Assembly: GCF_038396635.1 (NCBI RefSeq)
Contig: NZ_CP121687.1
Span: forward strand, 2,842,592-2,906,591
DNA from: Defluviitalea saccharophila
GTDB taxonomy: Bacteria; Bacillota; Clostridia; Lachnospirales; Defluviitaleaceae
Length of the DNA: 64,000 nt
Reading direction: 5' to 3'
A program made the translations under genes and the position numbers. Of the stretch, positions 30,391 to 39,138 are shown in pieces; positions within the stretch are counted from its first letter, which is position 1, and every line of letters begins with the position of its first letter. The notes under the pieces are model-generated. The model was not told the origin of the DNA, did no database searches, and worked only from the letters and a program-made list of their open reading frames with translations.

Positions 30391-31550
30391 AGTCAGAAAT
30401 GATCGCAAAGACTATAAGAGATATTCCTCCGTCCGGCATACGTAAATTTTTCGATATAGCCAACGAAATGAAGGATGCTATTTCCTTGGGGGTAGGGGAA
30501 CCGGACTTTGACACCCCATGGCATATACGAGAAGAGGGAATATACAATTTAGAAAAAGGAAAGACGGTATACACTTCTAATTCAGGAATGATGGAATTAA
30601 GGAAGGAAATTAGTACATATCTCTCAAGACGCTTTAATATTAGCTATAATCCCGGCACACAAATTCTGGTTACTGTAGGCGCCAGTGAAGCTATTGATTT
30701 GGCGCTTCGAGCACTCCTAAATCCGGGAGATGAAGTATTAATACCTGAACCCTCATATGTTTCCTATAAACCTTGTACCATTATGGCAGGAGGCGTCCCT
30801 GTTACGATTACAACAAAAGCGGAAGATGAATTTCGCTTAACACCTGAGCAGTTAGAAGCCCATATTACGGATAAAACTAAAGTGCTTATACTTCCTTATC
30901 CTAATAATCCAACCGGTGGAATTATGGAAAAAGAGGATCTTGAAAAAATAGCCAATATCTTAAGAGACAAAGATATTTTAGTGATTTCTGATGAAATTTA
31001 TGCTGAATTAACATATGACAGGGAGCATGTTTCCATTGCTTCTATACCCGGCATGTATGAAAATACTTTAGTAATCAACGGGTTTTCAAAGGCTTATGCC
31101 ATGACAGGATGGAGACTTGGCTATGCGGCAGGCCCTGAAGAATTAATTGCCATGATGACTAAAATTCATCAGTATGCTATTATGTGTGCTCCGACCACCA
31201 GTCAATATGCAGCTGTAGAAGCCCTCAGAAACGGAGACCCAGATGTTGCTGAAATGAGAAATTCTTTTAATCGCAGAAGAAGAGTTATGGTTGACGGCTT
31301 TAGAAAGATGGGAATGGATTGTTTCGAACCCTTGGGGGCATTTTATGTTTTCCCATCTATTGAAAAAACGGGAATGTCTTCGGAAGAGTTCTGCAAAAAA
31401 CTTTTGTATGAACAAAAAGTAGCCGTGGTACCGGGAACTGCTTTTGGAGAAAGTGGAGAAGGGTTTATAAGATGTTCTTATGCCTACTCAATTGATAATA
31501 TTAAAGAAGCGTTAAGAAGAATAGAAAAATTTATGGAGCAATATAAATAA
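30387..31550 (+). CDS. Class I/II PLP-dependent aminotransferase
   Basis: The 387-residue fold type I aminotransferase has GVGEPDFDTP, the cofactor-contacting PYPNNPTGG and SDEIYAEL, the PLP lysine in NGFSKAYAMTGWRLGY, and a C-terminal Arg in FIRCSYA. It is close to the PatA/AspC-like group. The substrate cannot be fixed from sequence. It is coupled to the Lrp-type regulator gene. Confidence 0.92.
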   Translation: MKSEMIAKTIRDIPPSGIRKFFDIANEMKDAISLGVGEPDFDTPWHIREEGIYNLEKGKTVYTSNSGMMELRKEISTYLSRRFNISYNPGTQILVTVGASEAIDLALRALLNPGDEVLIPEPSYVSYKPCTIMAGGVPVTITTKAEDEFRLTPEQLEAHITDKTKVLILPYPNNPTGGIMEKEDLEKIANILRDKDILVISDEIYAELTYDREHVSIASIPGMYENTLVINGFSKAYAMTGWRLGYAAGPEELIAMMTKIHQYAIMCAPTTSQYAAVEALRNGDPDVAEMRNSFNRRRRVMVDGFRKMGMDCFEPLGAFYVFPSIEKTGMSSEEFCKKLLYEQKVAVVPGTAFGESGEGFIRCSYAYSIDNIKEALRRIEKFMEQYK

Positions 31551-31590
31551 CCTCAAAAGAACAGCCTGGGCTGTTCTTTTGAGGTTATTT
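31549..31590 (+). terminator. Strong terminator after aminotransferase gene
   Basis: The arms AACCTCAAAAGAACAGC and GCTGTTCTTTTGAGGTT form a stem of about 17 bp with a T-rich tail. Confidence 0.9.
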
Positions 31591-31662
31591 ATTGTGTTTA
31601 AGAATACTACCTGCTGTGCAGGTAGTTCTGAAAAGCTTTTAGCGGTAAGTATGACATAAAAA

Positions 31663-31720
31663 ACCTCCTTTTGTTACAATAGAATTGGTTTCGCCAGCCA
31701 ATCTAAAAACAAAAGGAGGT
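31663..31720 (+). promoter_or_regulatory. Hairpin sequestering the tnpA ribosome binding site
   Basis: ACCTCCTTTTGTT (31663-31675) is a perfect complement of AACAAAAGGAGGT (31708-31720), which contains the SD of tnpA. An inner ATTGG/CCAAT pairing strengthens it. The known IS200 system uses such a leader stem to keep transposase translation low. Confidence 0.8.
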
Positions 31721-31727
31721 CATCCAC

Positions 31728-32183
31728 ATGGATGAAAATAGTTTATCACACACCAAATGGGATTGCAAATATCATATAGTATTTGCACCAAAGTATAGAA
31801 GACAAGAAATATATGGAAAGAAAAAGAAAGAGATAGGAAAGATATTACGGGAGTTATGTGATTGGAAAGGAGTGCAGATAATAGAAGCCAATGCATGCCC
31901 AGACCATATACATATGCTAGTAGCAATTCCACCAAAATTAAGTATATCAAGCTTTATGGGATTTCTAAAAGGGAAAAGTAGTTTAAGGATATTTGAGAAG
32001 TTCGGGAATCTCAAATATAAATATGGAAATAGACACTTTTGGTGCAGAGGATATTATGTGAGTACGGTAGGGAGAAATAAAAAGGCAATAGAACAATATA
32101 TAAAAAATCAATTACACGAAGATATGATGTCAGATCAAATAAGTCTAAAAGAATACATGGACCCTTTTAAGGGTAGCAAGTAG
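31728..32183 (+). CDS. tnpA: IS200/IS605 family transposase TnpA
   Basis: The 151-residue Y1 HUH transposase has the KYHIVFAPKYRR N-terminus, the metal-binding HUH motif in PDHIHM and the catalytic tyrosine region GYYVSTVGRNKKAIEQYIKNQ. The length is normal and the frame is intact, so it may be active. AGGAGGT precedes the ATG but sits in a stem. Confidence 0.96.
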   Translation: MDENSLSHTKWDCKYHIVFAPKYRRQEIYGKKKKEIGKILRELCDWKGVQIIEANACPDHIHMLVAIPPKLSISSFMGFLKGKSSLRIFEKFGNLKYKYGNRHFWCRGYYVSTVGRNKKAIEQYIKNQLHEDMMSDQISLKEYMDPFKGSK

Positions 32184-32281
32184 AGAACTTTATGCAGCTG
32201 GCGGAATCAAAGAGTGCCTTAAGGCACAGCAGGTACCATGCCCTTATAGGGCTAAAGAAATACCACCAGCTAAGCTGGTGG
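32184..32281 (+). other. Structured right end of the IS (possible omega-RNA remnant)
   Basis: The 100 bases after tnpA hold successive hairpins: GTGCCTTAAGGCAC (32214-32227), GCCCTTATAGGGC (32240-32252) and the terminal CCACCAGC/GCTGGTGG. In tnpB-bearing relatives this part encodes the guide (omega) RNA. Here no tnpB is present, so this may be a remnant or simply the transposition end. Confidence 0.5.
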
Positions 32282-32698
32282 ATATTTATTATTCTGGCAT
32301 TTTGGACAAATACCATAAAAGTATAGTCTCTCATCTACTAATTGAAAGTTTGTTTCTTTTTGGATTTTTGAACGAACATCGTCTAAATCAATTGAATCCA
32401 TATCATATACTTCATGACAAGAAATACAAACTATATGAGGATGAGAATTGGTATTTGCATCATATCTGAAACAATCTTCCCCTACGTTTAACTCCTGGAT
32501 AAGATGAACCTTTTTTAAAGCATCCAAAGTTTTATATACCGTTGCCAAACTCATAGTCGGATGCGTGGTTTCTAAGGATTTATAAATGGTTTCGGCACTG
32601 GGATGCTCTTCTGTTTTAGAAAGCATTTGAAAAATAGCCAGCCTTTGAGGAGTTACTTTGAGGTTCTTTTCCTTTAGACGTTGTGCAAGCTCTTTCAT
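32270..32698 (-). CDS. perR: Fur-family regulator, PerR-type
   Basis: The 142-residue metal-dependent repressor of peroxide-stress genes has a winged HTH (KVTPQRLAIFQML, ATVYKTLDAL) and a structural Zn site from CISC and CPKC. The stretch CFRYDANTNSHPH holds the Asp and His residues of PerR-type sensing sites. The ATG at 32698 follows AAGGTGG. The last residues (KYPPA) and the stop codon come from or abut the end of the adjacent insertion sequence, so the native C-terminus was probably altered. Confidence 0.88.
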   Translation of the reverse strand: MKELAQRLKEKNLKVTPQRLAIFQMLSKTEEHPSAETIYKSLETTHPTMSLATVYKTLDALKKVHLIQELNVGEDCFRYDANTNSHPHIVCISCHEVYDMDSIDLDDVRSKIQKETNFQLVDERLYFYGICPKCQNNKYPPA

Positions 32699-32737
32699 CG
32701 GAATGACCACCTTATTAATAATGATTTTTATATAGTA

Positions 32738-32766
32738 ATAATAAAAGATTTTTGACATTTCGTCAA
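32738..32766 (-). promoter_or_regulatory. Promoter of perR
   Basis: On the minus strand TTGACG (32766-32761), 17 bases, then TATTAT (32743-32738). The AT-rich palindromic surroundings could hold a degenerate PerR box, but I cannot show one. Confidence 0.55.
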
Positions 32767-32932
32767 GTGACAAATCAGAAACTGCGACATTTTGATTTCA
32801 AAATAGAAATCAATTGCGACCAGAATAAATTTTATTATAATATTGTATTTGAGATTTTAATATGCTAAAATAGAAAAAACATTATAACAAATTGAATTGG
32901 CAAATTTATTCTAATAAAGGTGGGGATCTTTA

Positions 32933-33409
32933 ATGTCTATAAATGTCGATCTTATTAATCCTTTCATTCAAGGAACACAGTCAATTTTAAGGGATGTATG
33001 TCATGAAGAGTCAAAACTTGGCAAGATATACCTGAAAAAATCTCCTTACGCTAGTAATTCTATTGCTATTATTATTGGTGTTACCGGAGACATTAAAGGT
33101 CAGATTATATTTAGTATGGGGATAGACACAGCGTGTTCAATTGCATCTAAAATGATGATGGGAATGCCGGTTCCAGAATTAGATGAAATGGCAAAGAGTG
33201 CTATTTCTGAATTGACGAATATGATTTTAGGAAATACGGCAACCATATTCTATAATAATGGAGTTTCAGTTGATATTACACCTCCATCTTTATTAATGGG
33301 AGATAATATTCAAATTTCTACATCAAAAATGCAGACCATTTGTATCCCATTACAATTAAACGAAGGTTCAACTTTTGAAATCGATGTATCAATCCAAGAC
33401 AATAAATAG
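32933..33409 (+). CDS. cheX: CheX-type chemotaxis phosphatase
   Basis: The 158-residue protein has the CheC/CheX/FliY catalytic pattern E-x2-N in SAISELTNMILGN and the alternation of strands typical of CheX. The role would be dephosphorylation of CheY-P. No other chemotaxis gene is in the window, so its partner lies elsewhere. An SD of the AAGGTGGGG type precedes the ATG. Confidence 0.85.
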   Translation: MSINVDLINPFIQGTQSILRDVCHEESKLGKIYLKKSPYASNSIAIIIGVTGDIKGQIIFSMGIDTACSIASKMMMGMPVPELDEMAKSAISELTNMILGNTATIFYNNGVSVDITPPSLLMGDNIQISTSKMQTICIPLQLNEGSTFEIDVSIQDNK

Positions 33410-33425
33410 AAAATGAGTGAGTGCT

Positions 33426-33917
33426 ATGCATATTGTTCTTTTAGAGCCAGAAATCCCTCAAAATACGGGAAATATTGCAAGAACTTGTGCTGCCATTGGA
33501 GCTGACTTGCATCTAATTAAACCCTTGGGATTTTCTGTAGACGATAAGTATCTAAAAAGAGCCGGATTAGATTATTGGCATTTATTAAATATTCACTACC
33601 ATGAAAATTTTGAGGATTTTAAATCTAAATATCCGGATGCATTGCTTTTTATGGCTACGACGAAGGCAAAGCATACCTATACCGAAGTATCTTATACTAA
33701 GGATTGTTTTATAGTTTTTGGGAAAGAAACGTCAGGGATTCCGGAGAGCATTTTAAAAGACTATCCTGATACCTGTATACGAATACCTATGAGAAGTGAA
33801 GCCCGTTCGCTAAACTTATCTAATTCGGTTGCAATTGTTGCTTATGAAGCAATGAGGCAAATGAATTTTGACGGATTATTATCCGAAGGTAATTTAAGAG
33901 AATATACTTGGGACTAG
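33426..33917 (+). CDS. trmL: tRNA (cytidine(34)-2'-O)-methyltransferase TrmL
   Basis: The 163-residue SPOUT methyltransferase acts on the wobble base of Leu tRNAs. Motifs: EPEIPQNTGNIARTCAA, FGKETSGIPE and RIPMRSEARSLNLSNSVAIVAYEA with the knot. I chose ATG 33426; an in-frame GTG at 33417 is the alternative. It is 17 bases after cheX and ends in a terminator. Confidence 0.95.
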   Translation: MHIVLLEPEIPQNTGNIARTCAAIGADLHLIKPLGFSVDDKYLKRAGLDYWHLLNIHYHENFEDFKSKYPDALLFMATTKAKHTYTEVSYTKDCFIVFGKETSGIPESILKDYPDTCIRIPMRSEARSLNLSNSVAIVAYEAMRQMNFDGLLSEGNLREYTWD

Positions 33918-33944
33918 AGCTCGGCTAATTTTTGGCCGAGCTTT
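33918..33944 (+). terminator. Terminator after trmL
   Basis: AGCTCGGC-TAATTTTTG-GCCGAGCT hairpin followed by TTTAACT. Confidence 0.8.
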
Positions 33945-34042
33945 AACTCTATTATAGCTTAATAAGTATAAACTGTTTGAATGAAACACTCAAAAAAAGC
34001 ATACCCTAAAATATAATCAGGTAGAAAGAAAGAGGGTTGCTT

Positions 34043-34237
34043 ATGTTCTGGACTGGAATTATCATTGGAATTTTTATTGGCGCTGCTCTTGGAATTCTTG
34101 TAATGTCCATGGCAGTTTCAGCAGCGAGAAATAATACTGAAGATCAAAGAAGAGCTGCTTATAGCATGGAAGCTTCAGAAGAACTTACTCCAAATGTTAA
34201 TTATCAAAAAGAAAATGAAAAGGATAAAAATGTTTAA
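34043..34237 (+). CDS. Small single-pass membrane protein (DUF3789-like)
   Basis: The 64-residue protein has one N-terminal helix (FWTGIIIGIFIGAALGILVMSMAV) with GxxxG spacing and a charged tail, as in DUF3789-type small proteins. AGAGGG lies 6 bases before the ATG at 34043. Function unknown. Confidence 0.7.
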   Translation: MFWTGIIIGIFIGAALGILVMSMAVSAARNNTEDQRRAAYSMEASEELTPNVNYQKENEKDKNV

Positions 34238-34266
34238 AAGTTTATGGTTTTGCCATGAACTTTTTT

Positions 34267-34330
34267 AATTACATAGAAAATTCGGAAGAATTTCCTATGT
34301 AATTAAAAGCCCTCCGGGTAGAATGCACAT
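34267..34330 (+). repeat. Dispersed 64-bp hairpin repeat, copy A
   Basis: A 17-bp hairpin (AATTACATAGAAAATTC / GAATTTCCTATGTAATT, loop GGAA, one mismatch) is followed by a conserved tail containing CCTCCGGG and ATGCACAT. A second copy of the same length lies at 41998-42061. It occupies most of the gap between the small membrane protein gene and the GNAT gene. Confidence 0.8.
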
Positions 34331-34408
34331 GAAGTAGGCCCTTTCTTGATAGAAAATAAAAGATATGCTAGTATTAAGGTAGTTTTTAGGGATATAAGGG
34401 GAAAAATT

Positions 34409-34927
34409 ATGTTAGATCGAAGGATTTATTCCAACAGACTGCTCATTAGAGATATTGAGAAAGAGGATTTTCCTTTTATAAATGATATGTATAAAGATAT
34501 GGACTTTTATTTTTATGCCATCGGTCATAATACAAATTTATGTGAAAAATATTTTAAACAGTTAATAAAAGGCGAAAAACGACTTAATTTTTTTTGTATT
34601 GCAAAACTTCTTTCAGACAGTCGTTCCATAGGATGCATTGAAGGAAGTGCTCATTTGGGAAGTAAAAAAATACTATGGATCAATTCTATTATGATTCATA
34701 AAGAATTTTGCAGGAATAAATATGGTACAGAATTAGTGATGGCAACTATAGATTATTTTAAGTCACAATATCAAATTGAGTATGTATGTGTCAGTGTTGC
34801 CGAGAAGAACGAAGCTGGTAAAAAATTTTGGGCAAAGCTCGGTTTTTCTACGATAAAAACCATTTCTCGATATGATACTCAGCAGATTATGTACGGAAAT
34901 ATTCATGTTTATTGTAAAAGTGCTTAA
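34409..34927 (+). CDS. GNAT family N-acetyltransferase
   Basis: The 172-residue acetyltransferase has the RimJ/RimL-like start (RIYSNRLLIRDIEKEDFPFI), the acetyl-CoA region HKEFCRNKYGTELVMATIDYF and a C-terminal VAEKNEAGKKFWAKLGF. The substrate is unknown. ATG 34409 is 7 bases after AAGGGG; an upstream in-frame TTG at 34346 overlaps no SD. Confidence 0.85.
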   Translation: MLDRRIYSNRLLIRDIEKEDFPFINDMYKDMDFYFYAIGHNTNLCEKYFKQLIKGEKRLNFFCIAKLLSDSRSIGCIEGSAHLGSKKILWINSIMIHKEFCRNKYGTELVMATIDYFKSQYQIEYVCVSVAEKNEAGKKFWAKLGFSTIKTISRYDTQQIMYGNIHVYCKSA

Positions 34928-34962
34928 TAAACTTTAAAATTCCACAACATTTTTAAAAGTAA

Positions 34963-34991
34963 TTGACAAACACCATTTATATTTATATAAT
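34963..34991 (+). promoter_or_regulatory. Consensus sigma-A promoter for the NlpC/P60 gene
   Basis: TTGACA, 17 bases, TATAAT: a perfect match to consensus, 43 bases before the ATG. High expression is expected. Confidence 0.85.
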
Positions 34992-35034
34992 AATATTGTA
35001 ACAATTACGTAACAAAATTAATGGGGGACTTAAG

Positions 35035-35913
35035 ATGATTAAATGGGGTAGGTTAGCGTCAATTACTTTTGTTTTAGGATTGTTTTCGATTTTAAATGTT
35101 ACAAATACATATGCAAAAACAACAGCAGTAAGTGTAGAGAATAATGTAGATGTTTGGGGAAAAGCGAGTCAAACCGAAGAAGTGGTGACGACTTTAGATA
35201 AGAATGATCAAGTAGAAGTGATTGGTGTTGAAGGCGATTATTATATCATTGCATTAAATGATGGCGTTGCAGGATATGTCGTAAAAGATTTATTAAAGAT
35301 TGCATCTGTAGATGGAGTATCTACAGGAGATCATGTCAATATCAGACAAAAACCTAATACAAGCTGTGCAGTTTTGGGACAAGTTAACAAAGGTGATGCT
35401 TTAATTCTTACAGGAAAATCCGGAGATTGGTATCAGATTGAATATAATAATGGCGAAGCTTGGATTCATGGAGATTATGTTAAAACGATGGAGGGTGCTT
35501 TCCTTACGGAAAAAAAGGTACAAGCTTCTTCTAATAAATCAGGTGAAGAGATTGTTGAATACGCTAAAAGATTTATAGGTACCCCCTATAGATATGCTGG
35601 AACGGATTTAACAAGGGGAGTTGATTGTTCAGGATTTACTCAAGCAGTAATGAAGAACTTTGGGATTTACCTTAGCAGACCTTCAAGTGCGCAAGCAAGA
35701 GACGGTGTTACTATTTCTAAGCAAGACTTGCAAGCTGGGGATTTAGTATTTTTTGATACGTCGGGAAGTAATAACGGTGGAATCTCCCATGTTGGAATAT
35801 ACATTGGAAACAATAAATTCATCCATTCTGAAAGCAGCAGGGGCGTAATGATCAGCAGTTTAAGTGAAGGGTATTATACCCGTACATATGTAAAAGCAGT
35901 TAGAGTATTATAA
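35035..35913 (+). CDS. Secreted SH3-NlpC/P60 endopeptidase
   Basis: The 292-residue cell-wall hydrolase has a signal peptide (residues 1-27), two bacterial SH3 modules (about 30-85 and 95-152, the second with VNIRQKPN and WIHGDYV), a short linker and a C-terminal NlpC/P60 domain. The catalytic Cys198 is in VDCSGF and the His is in ISHVGIYIG. It would cleave peptide stems of peptidoglycan during separation or turnover. Confidence 0.94.
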   Translation: MIKWGRLASITFVLGLFSILNVTNTYAKTTAVSVENNVDVWGKASQTEEVVTTLDKNDQVEVIGVEGDYYIIALNDGVAGYVVKDLLKIASVDGVSTGDHVNIRQKPNTSCAVLGQVNKGDALILTGKSGDWYQIEYNNGEAWIHGDYVKTMEGAFLTEKKVQASSNKSGEEIVEYAKRFIGTPYRYAGTDLTRGVDCSGFTQAVMKNFGIYLSRPSSAQARDGVTISKQDLQAGDLVFFDTSGSNNGGISHVGIYIGNNKFIHSESSRGVMISSLSEGYYTRTYVKAVRVL

Positions 35914-35921
35914 AAGAAAAA

Positions 35922-35950
35922 GAAAAGAGTGACGAAAGTCACTCTTTTTT
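35922..35950. terminator. Bidirectional terminator between convergent genes
   Basis: AAAAGAGTGAC-GAAA-GTCACTCTTTT has A- and T-runs on both sides. It overlaps the stop of the minus-strand lytic transglycosylase gene. Confidence 0.88.
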
Positions 35951-36526
35951 AAATGCATCATATTGTTTTTTATAAGCAAGAACTTTTGGAACGTAGTTTT
36001 GAGTTTCGCTAAAAGGCGGAATACCATTATACTTTTCTACGTTTCCAGGACCTGCATTATAGGCAGCTAAAGCCAAAGAAGTATTCCCATTAAATTTTAT
36101 CAGCATATCTTTAAGGTAGCGGGAACCGGCATCCACATTTTCTTCTACGTCATAGATATCTTCAACCCCAAGCATTTTGGCAGTTCCAGGCATTAATTGC
36201 ATAAGACCTCGGGCTCCGGCAGAAGAAATAGCATTGGGATTATAGTTACTTTCCTGCTTAATGACAGCTCTAATAAGATTCTCATCAATATTGTATTTTT
36301 TAGCCGCTTCTTTAATTGCTTTATCAATTTCCTCTGTACTTATATTTATATTTTTATCAATAGAGGTGTTTATTTTATCTGTCTCGTTTATCTCTTCCTG
36401 AAGTACTTCATTAAAGGAAGTCGAATCAACTTTGGTTTTTTGAGGCATCCTAATAGGAATGGTAAAGTTCGATTGAATTGTAGACAGTATTTCATTATAC
36501 ATAGATTTTGGATTAATAAAACCCAT
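35939..36526 (-). CDS. Lytic transglycosylase (SLT/Slt70-type)
   Basis: The 195-residue protein has an N-terminal unstructured region of about 80 residues and a C-terminal SLT domain. The catalytic Glu is in [12 protein letters not shown], with [15 protein letters not shown] and [16 protein letters not shown]. No signal peptide is evident, which is common for this clostridial type. AAGGAGG precedes the ATG on the minus strand. Confidence 0.92.
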   Translation of the reverse strand: MGFINPKSMYNEILSTIQSNFTIPIRMPQKTKVDSTSFNEVLQEEINETDKINTSIDKNINISTEEIDKAIKEAAKKYNIDENLIRAVIKQESNYNPNAISSAGARGLMQLMPGTAKMLGVEDIYDVEENVDAGSRYLKDMLIKFNGNTSLALAAYNAGPGNVEKYNGIPPFSETQNYVPKVLAYKKQYDAFKKE

Positions 36527-36655
36527 AAATATCCTCCTTAAACCATGATTTGTGGTGGTTGGACAGGTAATTTAATGATATAATTAAACAAGTCGGTAGT
36601 CAATGGTATTTTTTTATTAACGGAAAGAGACAGTGAGGTTAGAAAGGATTTAATT

Positions 36656-39040
36656 ATGGAAGATAGAACATTAAAAACCCTTGAATATAATAAAATTATC
36701 CAAAAGTTAGCAAACTATGCCGTTTCTCCTATGGCAAAGGAAATGGCAGAGCATTTAAGGCCTTCTTCAGAGTATAGTGAAGTGATTCGAATGCAGAAGG
36801 AAACCAGTGATGCGGTTAGCATGATTTTACGAAAAGGCAGTATTCCGCTGGGAGGCTTCAGAGATACGAGAAGTGCCTTAAGGAGAGTAAAAATTGGGGG
36901 AATACTTTCCACTACAGAATTAATTCATATTGCAGATTTACTCAGAGTGTGTAAAAAGGTTAAGAATTATTCGAAAGATGAGAGAAAGCAAGAAACTTAT
37001 GAGACATTAGATCCCCTTTTTGAAGGAATCGTAACTCTTCCGGCTGTGGAAAGCGAGATCACAAGATGTATTGTATCTGAAGAGGAAATAGCAGATGAAG
37101 CAAGTACCACCCTTCATAACCTGCGTCGAGAAATGAAGCTGACCAATGAAAGAATAAGAGAGCAGCTTCAAAAAATAATTCATTCTTCCAGCAACCAATC
37201 CATGCTCCAGGAATCGGTTATTACCATGAGAGGAGACAGATATTGCGTTCCTGTAAAACAAGAATATAGAAATAATTTTCCGGGAATTATTCACGACCAA
37301 TCCTCTACAGGGGCTACATTATTTATAGAGCCTATGGCGGTTGTACAGATGAATAATCAATTGAGGGAATTGCAAGTTAAAGAAAACTTAGAAATAGAAA
37401 GAATTCTGTCTTGGCTTACTTCCATGGTAGAAGAAAATTTAGAAGTCATACAATCGAATATGGAACTTCTTACCCAACTGGATTTTATCTTTTCTAAAGC
37501 ACAATTGGCCTTGGAAATGAGAGCTGTAGAGCCTAAATTCAACCAAGAAGGAAGAATCGTCATTAAGAAAGGCAGACACCCTCTCTTAGATCCTAAAACC
37601 GTCGTACCCATAGATATATATTTAGGAGATCAATTTACTACGCTTCTTATTACAGGGCCTAATACCGGAGGAAAGACGGTATCGTTAAAAACCCTTGGAC
37701 TTTTTACTTTAATGGGGCAGGCGGGGCTTCATATTCCGGCCTTTGACAATTCCGAGCTGGCAGTATTTGATCAGGTTTTTGCAGATATTGGAGATGAACA
37801 AAGCATTGAGCAGAGTCTTAGTACCTTTTCCAGTCATATGACGAATATCGTTCATATTCTAAAACAAGTTACTCCAAAATCTTTGGTGCTTTTTGACGAA
37901 TTGGGAGCAGGTACTGACCCTACAGAGGGCGCGGCCCTTGCCATGGCAATCCTGGATTATCTTCTTAAGATGGGCGTGCGTACTGCAGCAACCACCCACT
38001 ATAGTGAATTAAAGATTTATGCTTTGTCTACAGAAGGGATAGAAAATGCTTCTTCTGAATTTGATATTGAAACTCTTCGACCCACCTATAAGCTGCTTAT
38101 AGGCATTCCGGGGAAAAGTAATGCCTTTTCTATTTCCAAGAGATTGGGTCTCCCGGATTTTATCATTGATAATGCAAAGCAGCTTATTGCAAAAGAGGAT
38201 AAAAAGTTTGAAGACTTGATTATGGATTTAGAAATCAGCAAAAAAAGTGCTCTGTATGAACAGGACAGGGCTGCCCAATACCGCAGAGAAGCGGAAGAAT
38301 TAAAGAAACAGTTGGAAAAACAAAAAGAAAAACTAGAGGCTCAAAAAGAAAAAATATTATTGGAAGCAAAACAGGAAGCAAGAAAAATTTTGCAGGAATC
38401 TAAAGATGAAGCCGATAAAATTATTAAAGAACTTCAAAAATCAGCAAGAGAAGCACAGATTGTCATCAGCCAAAAAGAAATGGAAGATGCGAGAGGACAG
38501 CTTAGAGGAAAACTTCAGGATATAGAAGACGATTTAACAAAAGCGGCCCTTCCTAAGAAAACCCTTAAGAAATTGCCGAAAACCCTGAAAAAGGGAGATA
38601 AGGTATTTATCTCTTCTTTAAATCAAAGTGGAACCATTGTTAATCCTCCGGACCAAAATGGAGATGTCATGGTACAGGCAGGAATTATGAAGATCAAGGT
38701 ACATTTATCTAATTTAGCATTGGATGAGTCAGAGGAAAAGCCAGCGCAAAAAACGAAAAAAATCAGTGCTTCTGGGAAACCTGTAAAAGCCCTTAATATC
38801 AAGCCTGAAATTGATCTTAGAGGGCAGATGGTAGATGAAGCCATTAGCAATGTGGATAAATACTTGGATGATGCGTATTTGGCTAATTTACCGCAGGTTA
38901 CGATTATCCACGGAAAAGGTACCGGGGCTTTAAGACAGGCGATTCACCAGCACCTGAAAAGACATCCCCATGTAAAATCCTTTAGATTAGGGAAGTACGG
39001 AGAAGGAGAAACAGGTGTAACAATAGTTGAATTCCAGTAA
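36656..39040 (+). CDS. mutS2: Endonuclease MutS2 with Smr domain
   Basis: The 794-residue protein has MutS core and clamp regions, Walker A TGPNTGGKTVS near residue 332, Walker B LVLFDELGAGTDPTEGAA, a long coiled coil (about 520-640), and a C-terminal Smr nuclease domain (about 715-794) with DLRGQMVDEA and IIHGKGTGALR. Homologues suppress homologous recombination and rescue collided ribosomes (RqcU). The neighbours pspA and the two-component genes follow. Confidence 0.97.
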   Translation: MEDRTLKTLEYNKIIQKLANYAVSPMAKEMAEHLRPSSEYSEVIRMQKETSDAVSMILRKGSIPLGGFRDTRSALRRVKIGGILSTTELIHIADLLRVCKKVKNYSKDERKQETYETLDPLFEGIVTLPAVESEITRCIVSEEEIADEASTTLHNLRREMKLTNERIREQLQKIIHSSSNQSMLQESVITMRGDRYCVPVKQEYRNNFPGIIHDQSSTGATLFIEPMAVVQMNNQLRELQVKENLEIERILSWLTSMVEENLEVIQSNMELLTQLDFIFSKAQLALEMRAVEPKFNQEGRIVIKKGRHPLLDPKTVVPIDIYLGDQFTTLLITGPNTGGKTVSLKTLGLFTLMGQAGLHIPAFDNSELAVFDQVFADIGDEQSIEQSLSTFSSHMTNIVHILKQVTPKSLVLFDELGAGTDPTEGAALAMAILDYLLKMGVRTAATTHYSELKIYALSTEGIENASSEFDIETLRPTYKLLIGIPGKSNAFSISKRLGLPDFIIDNAKQLIAKEDKKFEDLIMDLEISKKSALYEQDRAAQYRREAEELKKQLEKQKEKLEAQKEKILLEAKQEARKILQESKDEADKIIKELQKSAREAQIVISQKEMEDARGQLRGKLQDIEDDLTKAALPKKTLKKLPKTLKKGDKVFISSLNQSGTIVNPPDQNGDVMVQAGIMKIKVHLSNLALDESEEKPAQKTKKISASGKPVKALNIKPEIDLRGQMVDEAISNVDKYLDDAYLANLPQVTIIHGKGTGALRQAIHQHLKRHPHVKSFRLGKYGEGETGVTIVEFQ

Positions 39041-39138
39041 ATTTCATTAATTCAAATGTTATGTTGCATTAAGGGATGTTCTTTATATATAATATAAATT
39101 ACAGGCAGTACAAAATAAAATCAAATGGGAGTGGTATC

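Larger units (their letters stand above)
31600..32285 (+). mobile_element. IS200/IS605-family insertion sequence (tnpA only)
   Basis: A Y1 transposase gene is bounded by two subterminal hairpins. The left one is ACTACCTGC-TGT-GCAGGTAGT (31606-31626) and the right one is CCACCAGC-TAA-GCTGGTGG (32263-32281). Terminal hairpins in place of inverted repeats are the hallmark of this family. Exact cleavage sites lie a few bases outside the hairpins and are not fixed here. The right end runs into perR, whose stop codon lies within the right hairpin. Confidence 0.88.
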
